64,000 bases of DNA. It comes from Hydrogenophilales bacterium (GTDB lineage Bacteria > Pseudomonadota > Gammaproteobacteria > Burkholderiales > Thiobacillaceae). Location: positions 1-64,000 of the forward strand of contig JADJYY010000018.1 of assembly GCA_016719465.1 (NCBI GenBank), in the 5' to 3' direction. The notes beneath the pieces are model-generated. The model did no database searches and was not told the origin of the DNA. It saw nothing but the letters and a program-made list of their open reading frames with translations. How positions within the stretch are numbered: the first letter of the stretch is position 1; the number at the start of each line of letters is the position of its first letter. Below, in pieces: positions 54,388-62,598 of the stretch. The position numbers and the translations under genes are program-made.

Positions 54388-54660
54388 TCAGGCCGCCTTG
54401 ACCACGAAGTCGATCATCACGCCCTGAGGGCCCTGGTCCAGGTAGTTGATTTCCACGCGATTGCCATAACGGGCCTGCATCTGCTGCAGCAGGGGCAGGG
54501 GATTATGGTCGTTGACGAAACGCATGCGTTCGCCGGGAACCAGCGAGTCCAGCGCGCCGAAGATGGCGGCGTGACGGAAGCGCTTGGCGATGCCCCGGGC
54601 GTCGAATTCGTAGATGCCGTCGGAGCGGTTGTGGTTGTGGACGGGAATGTTGATTTCCAT
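54388..54660 (-). CDS. DUF2249-domain protein
   Basis: 90 aa. IYEFDARGIAKRFRHAAIFG, ALDSLVPGERMRFVNDHNPL, QMQARYGNRVEINYLDQGP: the TusA-like DUF2249 fold with the DARG motif, common near denitrification and NO-response genes. ATG at 54660 with AGAGGTTCATC upstream. A degenerate FNR/DNR-like box is upstream at 54718. Confidence 0.85.
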   Translation of the reverse strand: MEINIPVHNHNRSDGIYEFDARGIAKRFRHAAIFGALDSLVPGERMRFVNDHNPLPLLQQMQARYGNRVEINYLDQGPQGVMIDFVVKAA

Positions 54661-54717
54661 GATGAACCTCTGGGATGAATGGGGCGTGAATACTTGATGA
54701 AAAAACTCGGAACGGCC

Positions 54718-54731
54718 TTGACCGATGTCAG
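54718..54731 (-). promoter_or_regulatory. Possible FNR/DNR-like box for DUF2249 gene
   Basis: CTGACATCGGTCAA on the minus strand (7 of 10 matches). The centre is about 64 bases before the ATG and 35 bases from a TATTCA -10-like hexamer (54687-54692). Geometry is right, sequence is imperfect. Confidence 0.45.
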
Positions 54732-54943
54732 ACGGTGCCCATCCGGGCATCGTGGTAATGCCGGCGGCGTCGCGCGGAGACCGCCTCCGCCGCCGGGATC
54801 AGGCAAGGCGGAATGCGTCTGTCACCGGTGGCGATCGGGTGACGGCGGCCACATGGTTCGCTCCGGGAACCCGGAAATGGATAGGGCCACGAGGCGCGGC
54901 CGGCCGCCGCGCGGGGCCGGCCGGGGAAAAAACCCGAAGTGGC

Positions 54944-55351
54944 TCAGTGTTCGCCCTTGGTCTTGCGGATGCCGGCGATGCGGTTGCCCTGCTTTTGCGG
55001 GCCACCCATGGGGAAGAGGTCGTGCAGGTAGTGATTGTTGCCTTTTTCCGGACCCCACATGGTGCGGAAGTGGCGGATCATGTCGCGAACCTGGGCCTGG
55101 ACGCTGTGGTCTTCGTAGTATTCGCGGATGAAATTGATCACGTCCCAGTGCTCGTCGGTCAGGGTGAGCCCTTCCCTTTCCGCCTGGGCGTGGGCGAAGC
55201 TCTCGCTCCAGTCATCCATGTCCAGGATATAGCCCTCGGGGTCGGTCAGCACCTCGCGGCCATCGACCACCAGGGACTTGGTGTAGATGGCGTAGGGGTT
55301 GGTGCTTTCCTTGGCCTCTTCGAGGAAATGGCTCTTGGGGGTCTGCAGCAT
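54944..55351 (-). CDS. DsrC-family protein, paralogue 3 (no redox cysteines)
   Basis: 135 aa with a ~25-residue N-terminal extension, then VDGREVLTDPEGYILDMDDW, TLTDEHWDVINFIREYYEDH and the arm GPQKQGNRIAGIRKTKGEH. The CysB position is Asn123 and the CysA position Glu134; there is no cysteine in the arm. ATG at 55351 with AGGAGGA upstream. It lies 325 bases after narI with its own FNR/DNR box. Cys-less DsrC homologues cannot carry sulfur and have been discussed as possible regulators; the role here is open. Confidence 0.87.
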   Translation of the reverse strand: MLQTPKSHFLEEAKESTNPYAIYTKSLVVDGREVLTDPEGYILDMDDWSESFAHAQAEREGLTLTDEHWDVINFIREYYEDHSVQAQVRDMIRHFRTMWGPEKGNNHYLHDLFPMGGPQKQGNRIAGIRKTKGEH

Positions 55352-55676
55352 GAAGTCCTCCTGGGGTTCGCTTGTGCCAAAAGTAGAACGGTATGCACAG
55401 GAATTGTAGGGATGCTCCGCGCGGAGTTCCCGCCCGATCTTGACGGATATCAATTGGATGCGGATCCCTCACCCGGATGCGTGGCGTCGTCGCAAGCGGG
55501 CAGCGGGGGAAAATCCAGGGGGCGAGGCGGAGGTTAATAGAGTGTGAAAGGGGTGTGAAAAGGGTGCGAAAGCCACCGTCGTGGCGAGGCCGCGTGCCAC
55601 CGGCACGCGGGATACTCGGGTAACAGCCGCCCACGACGGCGCCAGTCTGGCTTGACCGAGGTCCGGCCCGCTCCCC
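55352..55676. promoter_or_regulatory. narI to DsrC-like gap with FNR/DNR box and hairpin
   Basis: Holds TTGATATCCGTCAA (minus strand, 55440-55453; 9 of 10 matches), about 89 bases before the DsrC-like ATG, with a TACAAT -10 hexamer (55403-55408) 41 bases from its centre. Nearer narI, CCGCGTGCC-ACC-GGCACGCGG (55590-55610) is a perfect 9-bp hairpin that could end or protect the nar transcript; it has no T tract. No gene is seen. Confidence 0.65.
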
Positions 55677-56366
55677 TTACGCGGTACGCTTGGCGCGCAC
55701 GATCTGGTAGGCCCGGAACAGGTAGCCGACGGGGGCGCTCCAGATGTGGACCAGACGGGTGAAGGGGAAGAACAGGAACACGGACAGGCCGAAGAAGATG
55801 TGAATCTTGAAGACCGTGTCCACGCCACGCAGCAGCTCCGGGTTGGGCTGCAGGATGACGATGCTCTGCACCCATTCCGCCAGGCGGATCATCACCGAGG
55901 CGTCGCCGTGCTGGGCATGGCCGACTGACCAGAAGATGGTGGAGAAACCGACCAGGGCGGTCATCACCAGCCAGCCCAGGATATTGATGTCCATCCAGCG
56001 GCTGGCGGCCCGGACCCGGGGGTTGAACAGGCGACGCAGCCAGAGCATGGTGCCCCCCACGATCACCATCAGGCCGAACACGCCGCCCGCGGCGATGGCG
56101 ATGCCCTGGTGGGCGATGTCGGAAATGCCCAGGGCCAGGAACACGGCGTGGGGCGTCAGCAGACCCACCAGGTGGCCGAAGAAGATGCCCAGCATGCCGA
56201 TGTGGAAGACGTTGCTGGCGAAGCGCATGTTCTGCTTGGACAGCAACTGGCTGGAATCGCTTTTCCACGTGTATTGCTCATGGTCGAAACGAATCCAGCT
56301 GCCCAGGACAAAGGTGGCCAGGGCGATGTAGGGATAAACCCCGAAGACGAGATGGTGCAGATCCAT
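55677..56366 (-). CDS. narI: Respiratory nitrate reductase gamma subunit
   Basis: 229 aa, five helices. HLVFGVYPYIALATFVLGSW at the start; heme b ligands in FHIGMLGIFFGHLVGL and KIHIFFGLSVFLFFPFTRLV. Takes electrons from quinol at the membrane and passes them to NarH. ATG at 56366 with AAAGGAG upstream. Confidence 0.95.
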   Translation of the reverse strand: MDLHHLVFGVYPYIALATFVLGSWIRFDHEQYTWKSDSSQLLSKQNMRFASNVFHIGMLGIFFGHLVGLLTPHAVFLALGISDIAHQGIAIAAGGVFGLMVIVGGTMLWLRRLFNPRVRAASRWMDINILGWLVMTALVGFSTIFWSVGHAQHGDASVMIRLAEWVQSIVILQPNPELLRGVDTVFKIHIFFGLSVFLFFPFTRLVHIWSAPVGYLFRAYQIVRAKRTA

Positions 56367-56380
56367 GATGTTTACTCCTT

Positions 56381-56935
56381 TCAGGCAGCGGCCTTGACCA
56401 GCAGGCTGCGTTGTTCGACTAGGCGGATCAGGGGCGCGTAGATGCTCTTCGCCTTTTCCAGGTTGCTGGCGAGCTGGTTGAGCACCTTGCTCCACTGGGA
56501 CAGGAACAGGCGGCCTTCCTCGGCTTCGAGCTGACCGGCGAATTCCAGCACCAGGGGCAGGAAGTCGGGCAGTTCGTTGACGTGATCCTCGTCCGCGCTC
56601 CGATCATTCGCCGCGCTTTCGCCGACCACCAGTTCCAGACCGTATTCCTTGTAGAACTCGGTCAGGTCGATGAGGGCGGGGCCCCGGTTCTTGTCATCGC
56701 CGAACAGATGGTGGGTGAGATGCAGGGCGTGCTCGGGCGTGAGATCGAAAGTCTGCACGTAGGCGGCCTGGGCCTCGGTGAGATCCTGCTCCGACATCTC
56801 CTTCATGAAGCGGTCCAGGACGATCCATTCCGTGGCCTCGAAACCCTGGCGCAGGCTGGCGCGCAGCTCGGGCAGGGCCTGCATCAACTCCGTGCTCGGA
56901 TAATCGAGCAGCTTTGACAGCAGTGGGTAGAACAT
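56381..56935 (-). CDS. narJ: Nitrate reductase assembly chaperone
   Basis: 184 aa. YPLLSKLLDYPSTELMQALP, YVQTFDLTPEHALHLTHHLF and LPDFLPLVLEFAGQLEAEEG are the NarJ/TorD family signature. Needed for molybdenum cofactor insertion into NarG. The ATG at 56935 with GGAGATTG upstream is chosen over a TTG two codons earlier. Confidence 0.94.
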   Translation of the reverse strand: MFYPLLSKLLDYPSTELMQALPELRASLRQGFEATEWIVLDRFMKEMSEQDLTEAQAAYVQTFDLTPEHALHLTHHLFGDDKNRGPALIDLTEFYKEYGLELVVGESAANDRSADEDHVNELPDFLPLVLEFAGQLEAEEGRLFLSQWSKVLNQLASNLEKAKSIYAPLIRLVEQRSLLVKAAA

Positions 56936-56983
56936 GGTCAATCTCCTTCAGATCAGTTCCCTCCCCCGAGGGGGAGGGGCGTG

Positions 56984-58531
56984 TCAGCGTTCGTCGGCCG
57001 CCGGGGCGGGATCCCGAGGTTCCACCGTCTCCTTGCGCCGTTCCGGGAACAGGGAGTTGGGGGAGATGCCGGGCGAGGAATCGTTGCCGAAGGTGAAGCC
57101 GTTCTGGCCCTGGTGGCCATAGAAGTCTTCCAGCGTGATTTCCTGATGGCCGGTGGGAATGACGAAGCGGTCTTCGTAGTTGGCGATGGCCAGGTAGCGG
57201 TACATCTCCAGGGCCATGTCCACGCTCATGCCGATTTCCTCCAGGGCGCGGGTGTCCGGCGTGCCTTCCACGTGCACCGAGCGCTGGTAGGCGCGCATGG
57301 CGATCATGCGCTTCAGGGCGGAGACGATGGGCGCTTCCTTGCCGGCGGTGAGCAGGTTGGCCAGGTATTTCACCGGCATGCGCAGGTTCTCCACCGGCGG
57401 GATGACGCTGCCCGGATCGGAAGACAGCGCGCCCTGGTCGATGTGGGACTGGACCGGGGAGAGGGGCGGCACGTACCAGACCATGGGCAGGGTGCGGAAC
57501 TCCGGGTGCATGGGGAAGGCGATCTTCCAGTCCACCGCCATCTTGTAGATGGGGGACTTGCGCGCGGCTTCCATCCAGTCGTCCGGAACACCGTCGATGC
57601 GGGCCTGTTCGATGACCTTGGGATCGTTCGGGTCGAGGAAGATGTCGAGCTGGGCCTGGTAGAGATCCTGCTCGTTGGGGACCGAGGCCAGGGCTTCGAT
57701 CTTGTCGGCGTCATACAGCATGATGCCGTTGTAGCGGATGCGGCCGACGCAGGATTCCGAGCACACGGTGGGCATGCCGGATTCCACGCGCGGGTAGCAG
57801 CCGATGCACTTCTCGGCCTTGCCGGATTCCCAGTTGTAGAACACCTTCTTGTAGGGGCATGACGAAATGCACATGCGCCAGCCGCGGCACTTGTCCTGGT
57901 CCACCAGCACGATGCCGTCTTCCTCGCGCTTGTACAGCGAGCCGGAGGGGCAGGAGGCGACGCAGGCCGGGTTGATGCAGTGGTTGCAGATCCGCGGCAG
58001 GTACATGTGGAAGGTGTTCTCGAACTGCTTGTAGATCTCCTTCTCCAGGTTGTGCATGTTGCGGTCCTTGGCCCGCTTCTCGAACTCGCCGGCCAGGTCG
58101 TCTTCCCAGTTCGGGCCCCAGGTGATCTTCTCCATCTTCTCGCCGGTGATCTGGGACACCGGGCGGGCGGTGGGGGCGGCCTCGGACAGAGGCGCGTTCT
58201 GCAGGTGGGCGTAATCGAAGGTGAACGGCTCGTAGTAGTCGTCGATCTCCGGCATGTCCGGGTTGGCGAAGATGTTCAGCAGGCGGTCCAGCTTGGAGCC
58301 GGATTTCAGCTGCAGCTTGCCGTTCTTCAGTTCCCAGCCGCCGCGCCAGATCTCCTGGTTCTCCCACTGCTTCGGATAGCCGATGCCGGGCTTGGATTCA
58401 ACGTTGTTGAACCAGGCGTATTCCACGCCCTTGCGGTTGGTCCACACGTTCTTGCAGGTGACGGAACAGGTGTGGCAACCGATGCACTTGTCCAGGTTGA
58501 AGACGAAGGCGAATTGCGCTCTGACTTTCAT
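56984..58531 (-). CDS. narH: Respiratory nitrate reductase beta subunit
   Basis: 515 aa. Four Fe-S motifs: CIGCHTCSVTC, CNHCINPACVASCP, CRGWRMCISSCP (Trp marks the 3Fe-4S site) and KCIGCYPR. Carries electrons from NarI to NarG. ATG at 58531 with AAGGAG upstream. Confidence 0.97.
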   Translation of the reverse strand: MKVRAQFAFVFNLDKCIGCHTCSVTCKNVWTNRKGVEYAWFNNVESKPGIGYPKQWENQEIWRGGWELKNGKLQLKSGSKLDRLLNIFANPDMPEIDDYYEPFTFDYAHLQNAPLSEAAPTARPVSQITGEKMEKITWGPNWEDDLAGEFEKRAKDRNMHNLEKEIYKQFENTFHMYLPRICNHCINPACVASCPSGSLYKREEDGIVLVDQDKCRGWRMCISSCPYKKVFYNWESGKAEKCIGCYPRVESGMPTVCSESCVGRIRYNGIMLYDADKIEALASVPNEQDLYQAQLDIFLDPNDPKVIEQARIDGVPDDWMEAARKSPIYKMAVDWKIAFPMHPEFRTLPMVWYVPPLSPVQSHIDQGALSSDPGSVIPPVENLRMPVKYLANLLTAGKEAPIVSALKRMIAMRAYQRSVHVEGTPDTRALEEIGMSVDMALEMYRYLAIANYEDRFVIPTGHQEITLEDFYGHQGQNGFTFGNDSSPGISPNSLFPERRKETVEPRDPAPAADER

Positions 58532-58544
58532 TTCGTTCTCCTTG

Positions 58545-58621
58545 CGTAGGGTGGGTTAGGCGTGAAGCGCCTCAACCCGCCGCCGAAAACCGGTGGGTTA
58601 CGCTGCGCTAACCCACCCTAC
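58545..58621. repeat. REP-like inverted repeat between narG and narH
   Basis: CGTAGGGTGGGTTAG...CTAACCCACCCTAC with inner GCGC-rich imperfect arms, 77 bases. Same family as the one at 62513 and with the same GTAGGG ends as 8396. Confidence 0.85.
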
Positions 58622-58740
58622 AAATTTGTTAACCACCGAGGCCCTCGGGAAGCGTGGACCCAGCCTCATGAGACCCGTAACCTCTGAACCTTGGCGGTTA
58701 AACTCTTTTCCCTCCTTCCCCCTCGGGGAAGGAGCATTCA

Positions 58741-61700
58741 TCACTTGGGCCCGATCCCGACCGGGTTGCGCTGCTGTTCCCGTTCAGAGGTCAGCGGCCG
58801 CTCCAGCCAATCCACGTCGCGGTCCTCGATCTTGCGCACCACCACCACCTCGTCGCGGTTGCTGCCGACCGGGCCGTAGTAGTTGAAGCTGTAGGCCAGT
58901 TGGACGTAGCCGCCGATCATGTGGGTGGGCTTGACCACCACGCGGGTGACCGAGTTGAGGATGCCGCCGCGCTTGCCGGTGGTGGGGCTGCCGGGCACGT
59001 TCACGTTCTTCTCCTGGGCGTGGTACATCAGCGCCATGCCTCTCGGCACGCGCTGGCTGACCACCGCTCTCGCCACCGTGGCGCCGTTGGCGTTGACCGC
59101 CTCGACCCAGTCGTTGTCCTGGATGCCCACGCTCTTGGCGTCATCCTCGGCGATCCAGAAGTAGGGGCCGCCGCGGAACAGGTTGAGCATGCGCAGGTTG
59201 TCCTGGTAGGTGGAGTGGATGCCCCACTTGGAGTGCGGCGTGATCCAGGACAGCACCAGGTGCGGGCCCTTGGTGACGCTGGCCGGCACCTTCTTGTGTT
59301 CCTGCATGTCCACCGGCGGCTTGAAGCAGCAGAAGCCCTCGCCGAAGTCCAGCATCCACTCGTGGTCCTGATAGAAGTGGGCGCGGCCGGTCAGGGTGCG
59401 GAACGGGATGTGCTCGTGCACGTTGGTGTAGCCGGCGGTGTAGGACACGGTCTCCGACTCGATGCCGGACCAGGTGGGTGCGGTGATGATCTTGCGCGGC
59501 TGGGCCTGGATGTCGCGGAAGGTGATCTTGTCCTCGTGGCGTCCGGCATACAGGTGGTGATGGTCGATGCCGGTCTTCTTGGACAGGGCGCTCCAGGACT
59601 TGTGGGCCACCTCGCCGTTGGTTTCCGGCGCCATGCGCATCACCGAATCACACACCGCGATGTCTTCTTCCAGGGACGGCATGCCGAAGGAAACGCCCGG
59701 CTCCTTCACCGTGTAGTTGCACTTCTTGAGTTCCTCGTATTCCTGATCCGTGTTCCAGTCGATGCCCTTGATGTTGTTGCCGAGCTTGGTCATCAACGGG
59801 CCGAGGGCGATGAACTTGTTGTAGATGCTGCCGTAGTCGCGCTCCACCAGCTTGATCAGCGGCATGGTCTTGCCCGGGATCGGGTCGCACTCGCCCTTCT
59901 TCCAGTCCTTGACCTGGCCCAGGGGCTGTGCCATCTCGAAGGCGGAGTCGTGCTGCATGGGCAGGGCGACGATGTCCTTCCTGACACCCAGGTGCTTGCC
60001 GGCCAGGCCGGAGAACTTCTTGGCCAGGGACTTGAAGATCTGCCAGTCGGACTTGGACTCCCAACCCGGCGACACGGCCTCGGACAGGGGGTGGATGAAG
60101 GGGTGCATGTCCGTGGTATTGAGGTCGTGCTTCTCGTACCAGGTGGCGGTGGGCAGGATGATGTCCGAGTAGGCGCCGGTGGAATTGAGGCGGAAGTTGA
60201 TGTCCACCATCAGGTCCAGCTTGCCGGTCGGGGCGTTTTCATGCCACTTGACCTCCTTGCAGTCGTTGCCGACGCCGCCTTCCTGCAGCACGCCGTTCTG
60301 GGCGCCCAGCAGGTGCTTGAGGAAGTACTCATGGCCCTTGGCGGAGGTGCCGATCAGGTTGCCGCGCCAGACGATCAGGTTGCGCGGCCAGTTCACCGGG
60401 TTGTCGGGATCGGCGAAGGCCACGTCCAGGGCGCCGGACTTGAGCTGTTCGGCGATGTACTTGGACGCGCCCGCCTCGTCGGTGGCGCCGGCCTTGGCGG
60501 CCTCGTTGGCCAGTTCCATGGGGTTGCGGTTGAAGTGGGGCGCGGAAGGCAGCCAGCCCAGGCGGGTGGAGACCACGTTGTAGTCCGCCAGGCTGTAGCC
60601 CTTGTTGCGGTTCTTGCCGGCCGGGGTAAGCATCTCGTCCGGCTTCAGGGTCTCGTAGCGCCACTGGTCGGTGTGGAAATACCAGTAGGAGGTGGAGTTC
60701 ATGTGGCGCGGCGGACGGTGCCAGTCCAGGCCGAAGGCGATGGGCGCCCAGCCGGCCTGGGGCCGCAGCTTCTCCTGACCCACGTAGTGGGCCCAGCCGC
60801 CGCCGCTCTGGCCGACGCAGCCGCACATGTGCAGCAGGTTCATGATGGAGCGGTAGGACTGGTCGTGGTGGTACCAGTGGTTGATGGCCGCGCCCATGAT
60901 GACCATGGACTTGCCCTTGGTCTTGGCGGCGTTGTCGGCGAACTCGCGGCCGGTGCGCTCGATGTCCGCGGCCTTCACGCCGGTGACCTTCTGGGCCCAG
61001 GCGGGGGTATAGGCCACATCGGCCTGGCCGTAGGAACTGGCCACGTTGTCGCCGCCCAGGCCGCGATCCACGCCATACTGGGCTACCAGCAGGTCGAACA
61101 CGGAGGCCACCAGGGCTTCACCGCCGTCGGCCAGCTTCACGCGGCGCGCGGGCACATTGCGGTAGAGCAGCTCGGGCTCGCCCGGGGTGAAGTGGGGGAA
61201 GCCCACGGAGACCACCTCGGTGCCGGCCTTGCCCTGGCAGGTGAGTTCCAGCTTGGTGTCGGCACCGGCCGCCTTTTCCAGCAGGTTCCACTTGCCATCC
61301 TCGCCCCAGCGGAAACCGATGGTGCCGTTGGGCGCCACGAACTGGCCGGAGGCCTCGTCGAAGGCAATGGTCTTCCACTCGGGGTTATTGGTTTCGTTCA
61401 GGTTGCCGGCGAAGTCGGAGGCGCGCAGGTTGCGGTCGCTGACATAACCCTTGTCGTGCTGGCGCAGCATGACCTGCATGGGCATGTCGGTGTACTTGCG
61501 GGCGTACTCCTGGAAGTACGGGGTCTCCTTGTTGATGTAGAACTCCTTCAGCGCCACATGGCCCATGGCCATGAAGGCGGCGGAGTCGGTACCCTGCTTC
61601 ACCGGCATCCACAGGTCGGCGAACTTCACGTACTCGGCGTAGTCCGGGGCCATGGAAACGATCTTGGTGCCCTTGTAGCGGGTCTCGATGGCGAAGTGGG

Positions 61701-62493
61701 CGTCCGGCGTCCGGGTCATCGGCAGGTTGGCGCCGGTGATGATCAGGTAGGTGGAGTTGTACCAGTCGGCGGCCTCGGGCACGTCGGTCTGCTCACCCCA
61801 GGTCTGCGGGCTGGCGATGGGCAGGTCGCAGTACCAGTCGTAGAAGGAACCGCAGGCGCCACCGATCAGGGACAGGTAGCGGGAGCCGGCGGCATAGGAA
61901 ATCATGGACATGGCGGGAATCGGCGAGAAACCGTAGATCCGGTCCGGGCCCCACTTGTCGATGGTGTGCACGTTGGCGGCGGCGACGATTTCCAGCACCT
62001 CGTCCCAGGAGGCGCGCACGAAACCGCCCAGGCCGCGCACCTTGACGTACTTCTCGCGCTTGCTGTTGTCCGCCTGGATGGCGGCCCAGGCCTGGACCGG
62101 ATCCTTGCCGGATTTCTTCTCGGCGCGGTAGAGATCGAGCAGGCGGCCACGGATCATGGGGTGCTTGATGCGGTGGGGCGAATACAGGTACCAGGAGAAG
62201 CTGGCGCCGCGCTGGCAGCCACGCGGCTCATGGTTGGGCATGTCCTCGCGGGTGCGCGGGTAGTCGGTCTGCTGCATCTCGAAGGACACCAGGCCGTTCT
62301 TCACGAAAATTTTCCAGGAACAGCCGCCGGTGCAGTTCACGCCGTGGGTGGAACGCACCACCTTGTCATGGCGCCAGCGGTTGCGATAGGCGTCTTCCCA
62401 CTTGCGGTCCTCAATGGTCTTGACGCCGTGGTCGCCGGAGAACGACTCGCGCGGGTGGGTGAAGTAGGTCAGGCGGTCTAGAAAGTGACTCAT
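58741..62493 (-). CDS. narG: Respiratory nitrate reductase alpha subunit
   Basis: 1250 aa. Fe-S centre FS0: HGVNCTGGCSWKIFVKNG with later GCQRGAS; the Mo-ligand Asp is in PEAADWYNSTYLI. Complete molybdopterin-binding domains to the C-terminus. Reduces nitrate to nitrite with Mo-bisPGD on the cytoplasmic side. ATG at 62493 with AAGGAGC upstream. About 210 bases separate it from narH, filled partly by the REP-like element. Confidence 0.97.
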   Translation of the reverse strand: MSHFLDRLTYFTHPRESFSGDHGVKTIEDRKWEDAYRNRWRHDKVVRSTHGVNCTGGCSWKIFVKNGLVSFEMQQTDYPRTREDMPNHEPRGCQRGASFSWYLYSPHRIKHPMIRGRLLDLYRAEKKSGKDPVQAWAAIQADNSKREKYVKVRGLGGFVRASWDEVLEIVAAANVHTIDKWGPDRIYGFSPIPAMSMISYAAGSRYLSLIGGACGSFYDWYCDLPIASPQTWGEQTDVPEAADWYNSTYLIITGANLPMTRTPDAHFAIETRYKGTKIVSMAPDYAEYVKFADLWMPVKQGTDSAAFMAMGHVALKEFYINKETPYFQEYARKYTDMPMQVMLRQHDKGYVSDRNLRASDFAGNLNETNNPEWKTIAFDEASGQFVAPNGTIGFRWGEDGKWNLLEKAAGADTKLELTCQGKAGTEVVSVGFPHFTPGEPELLYRNVPARRVKLADGGEALVASVFDLLVAQYGVDRGLGGDNVASSYGQADVAYTPAWAQKVTGVKAADIERTGREFADNAAKTKGKSMVIMGAAINHWYHHDQSYRSIMNLLHMCGCVGQSGGGWAHYVGQEKLRPQAGWAPIAFGLDWHRPPRHMNSTSYWYFHTDQWRYETLKPDEMLTPAGKNRNKGYSLADYNVVSTRLGWLPSAPHFNRNPMELANEAAKAGATDEAGASKYIAEQLKSGALDVAFADPDNPVNWPRNLIVWRGNLIGTSAKGHEYFLKHLLGAQNGVLQEGGVGNDCKEVKWHENAPTGKLDLMVDINFRLNSTGAYSDIILPTATWYEKHDLNTTDMHPFIHPLSEAVSPGWESKSDWQIFKSLAKKFSGLAGKHLGVRKDIVALPMQHDSAFEMAQPLGQVKDWKKGECDPIPGKTMPLIKLVERDYGSIYNKFIALGPLMTKLGNNIKGIDWNTDQEYEELKKCNYTVKEPGVSFGMPSLEEDIAVCDSVMRMAPETNGEVAHKSWSALSKKTGIDHHHLYAGRHEDKITFRDIQAQPRKIITAPTWSGIESETVSYTAGYTNVHEHIPFRTLTGRAHFYQDHEWMLDFGEGFCCFKPPVDMQEHKKVPASVTKGPHLVLSWITPHSKWGIHSTYQDNLRMLNLFRGGPYFWIAEDDAKSVGIQDNDWVEAVNANGATVARAVVSQRVPRGMALMYHAQEKNVNVPGSPTTGKRGGILNSVTRVVVKPTHMIGGYVQLAYSFNYYGPVGSNRDEVVVVRKIEDRDVDWLERPLTSEREQQRNPVGIGPK

Positions 62494-62512
62494 TGCTTGC
62501 TCCTTGCGGTTT

Positions 62513-62592
62513 CGTAGGGTGGGCCAGGCCGAAGGCCATGACCCGCCAGGGATTCGGTGGGTCGGACCGCGCCGCGGCCGACCCACCCTACG
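62513..62592. repeat. REP-like inverted repeat between narK and narG
   Basis: CGTAGGGTGGGCCAGGCCG...CGGCCGACCCACCCTACG, 80 bases, same family as 58545. It lies 6 bases after the narK stop and 20 bases before narG. Confidence 0.85.
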
Positions 62593-62598
62593 GATTCG

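Noticed and set aside
58900..62481. A 1193-codon open frame on the plus strand opposite narG
   Set aside because: Antisense shadow caused by strong GC3 bias; composition is rich in Val, Gly, His, Gln with no domain, and narG on the other strand is complete.
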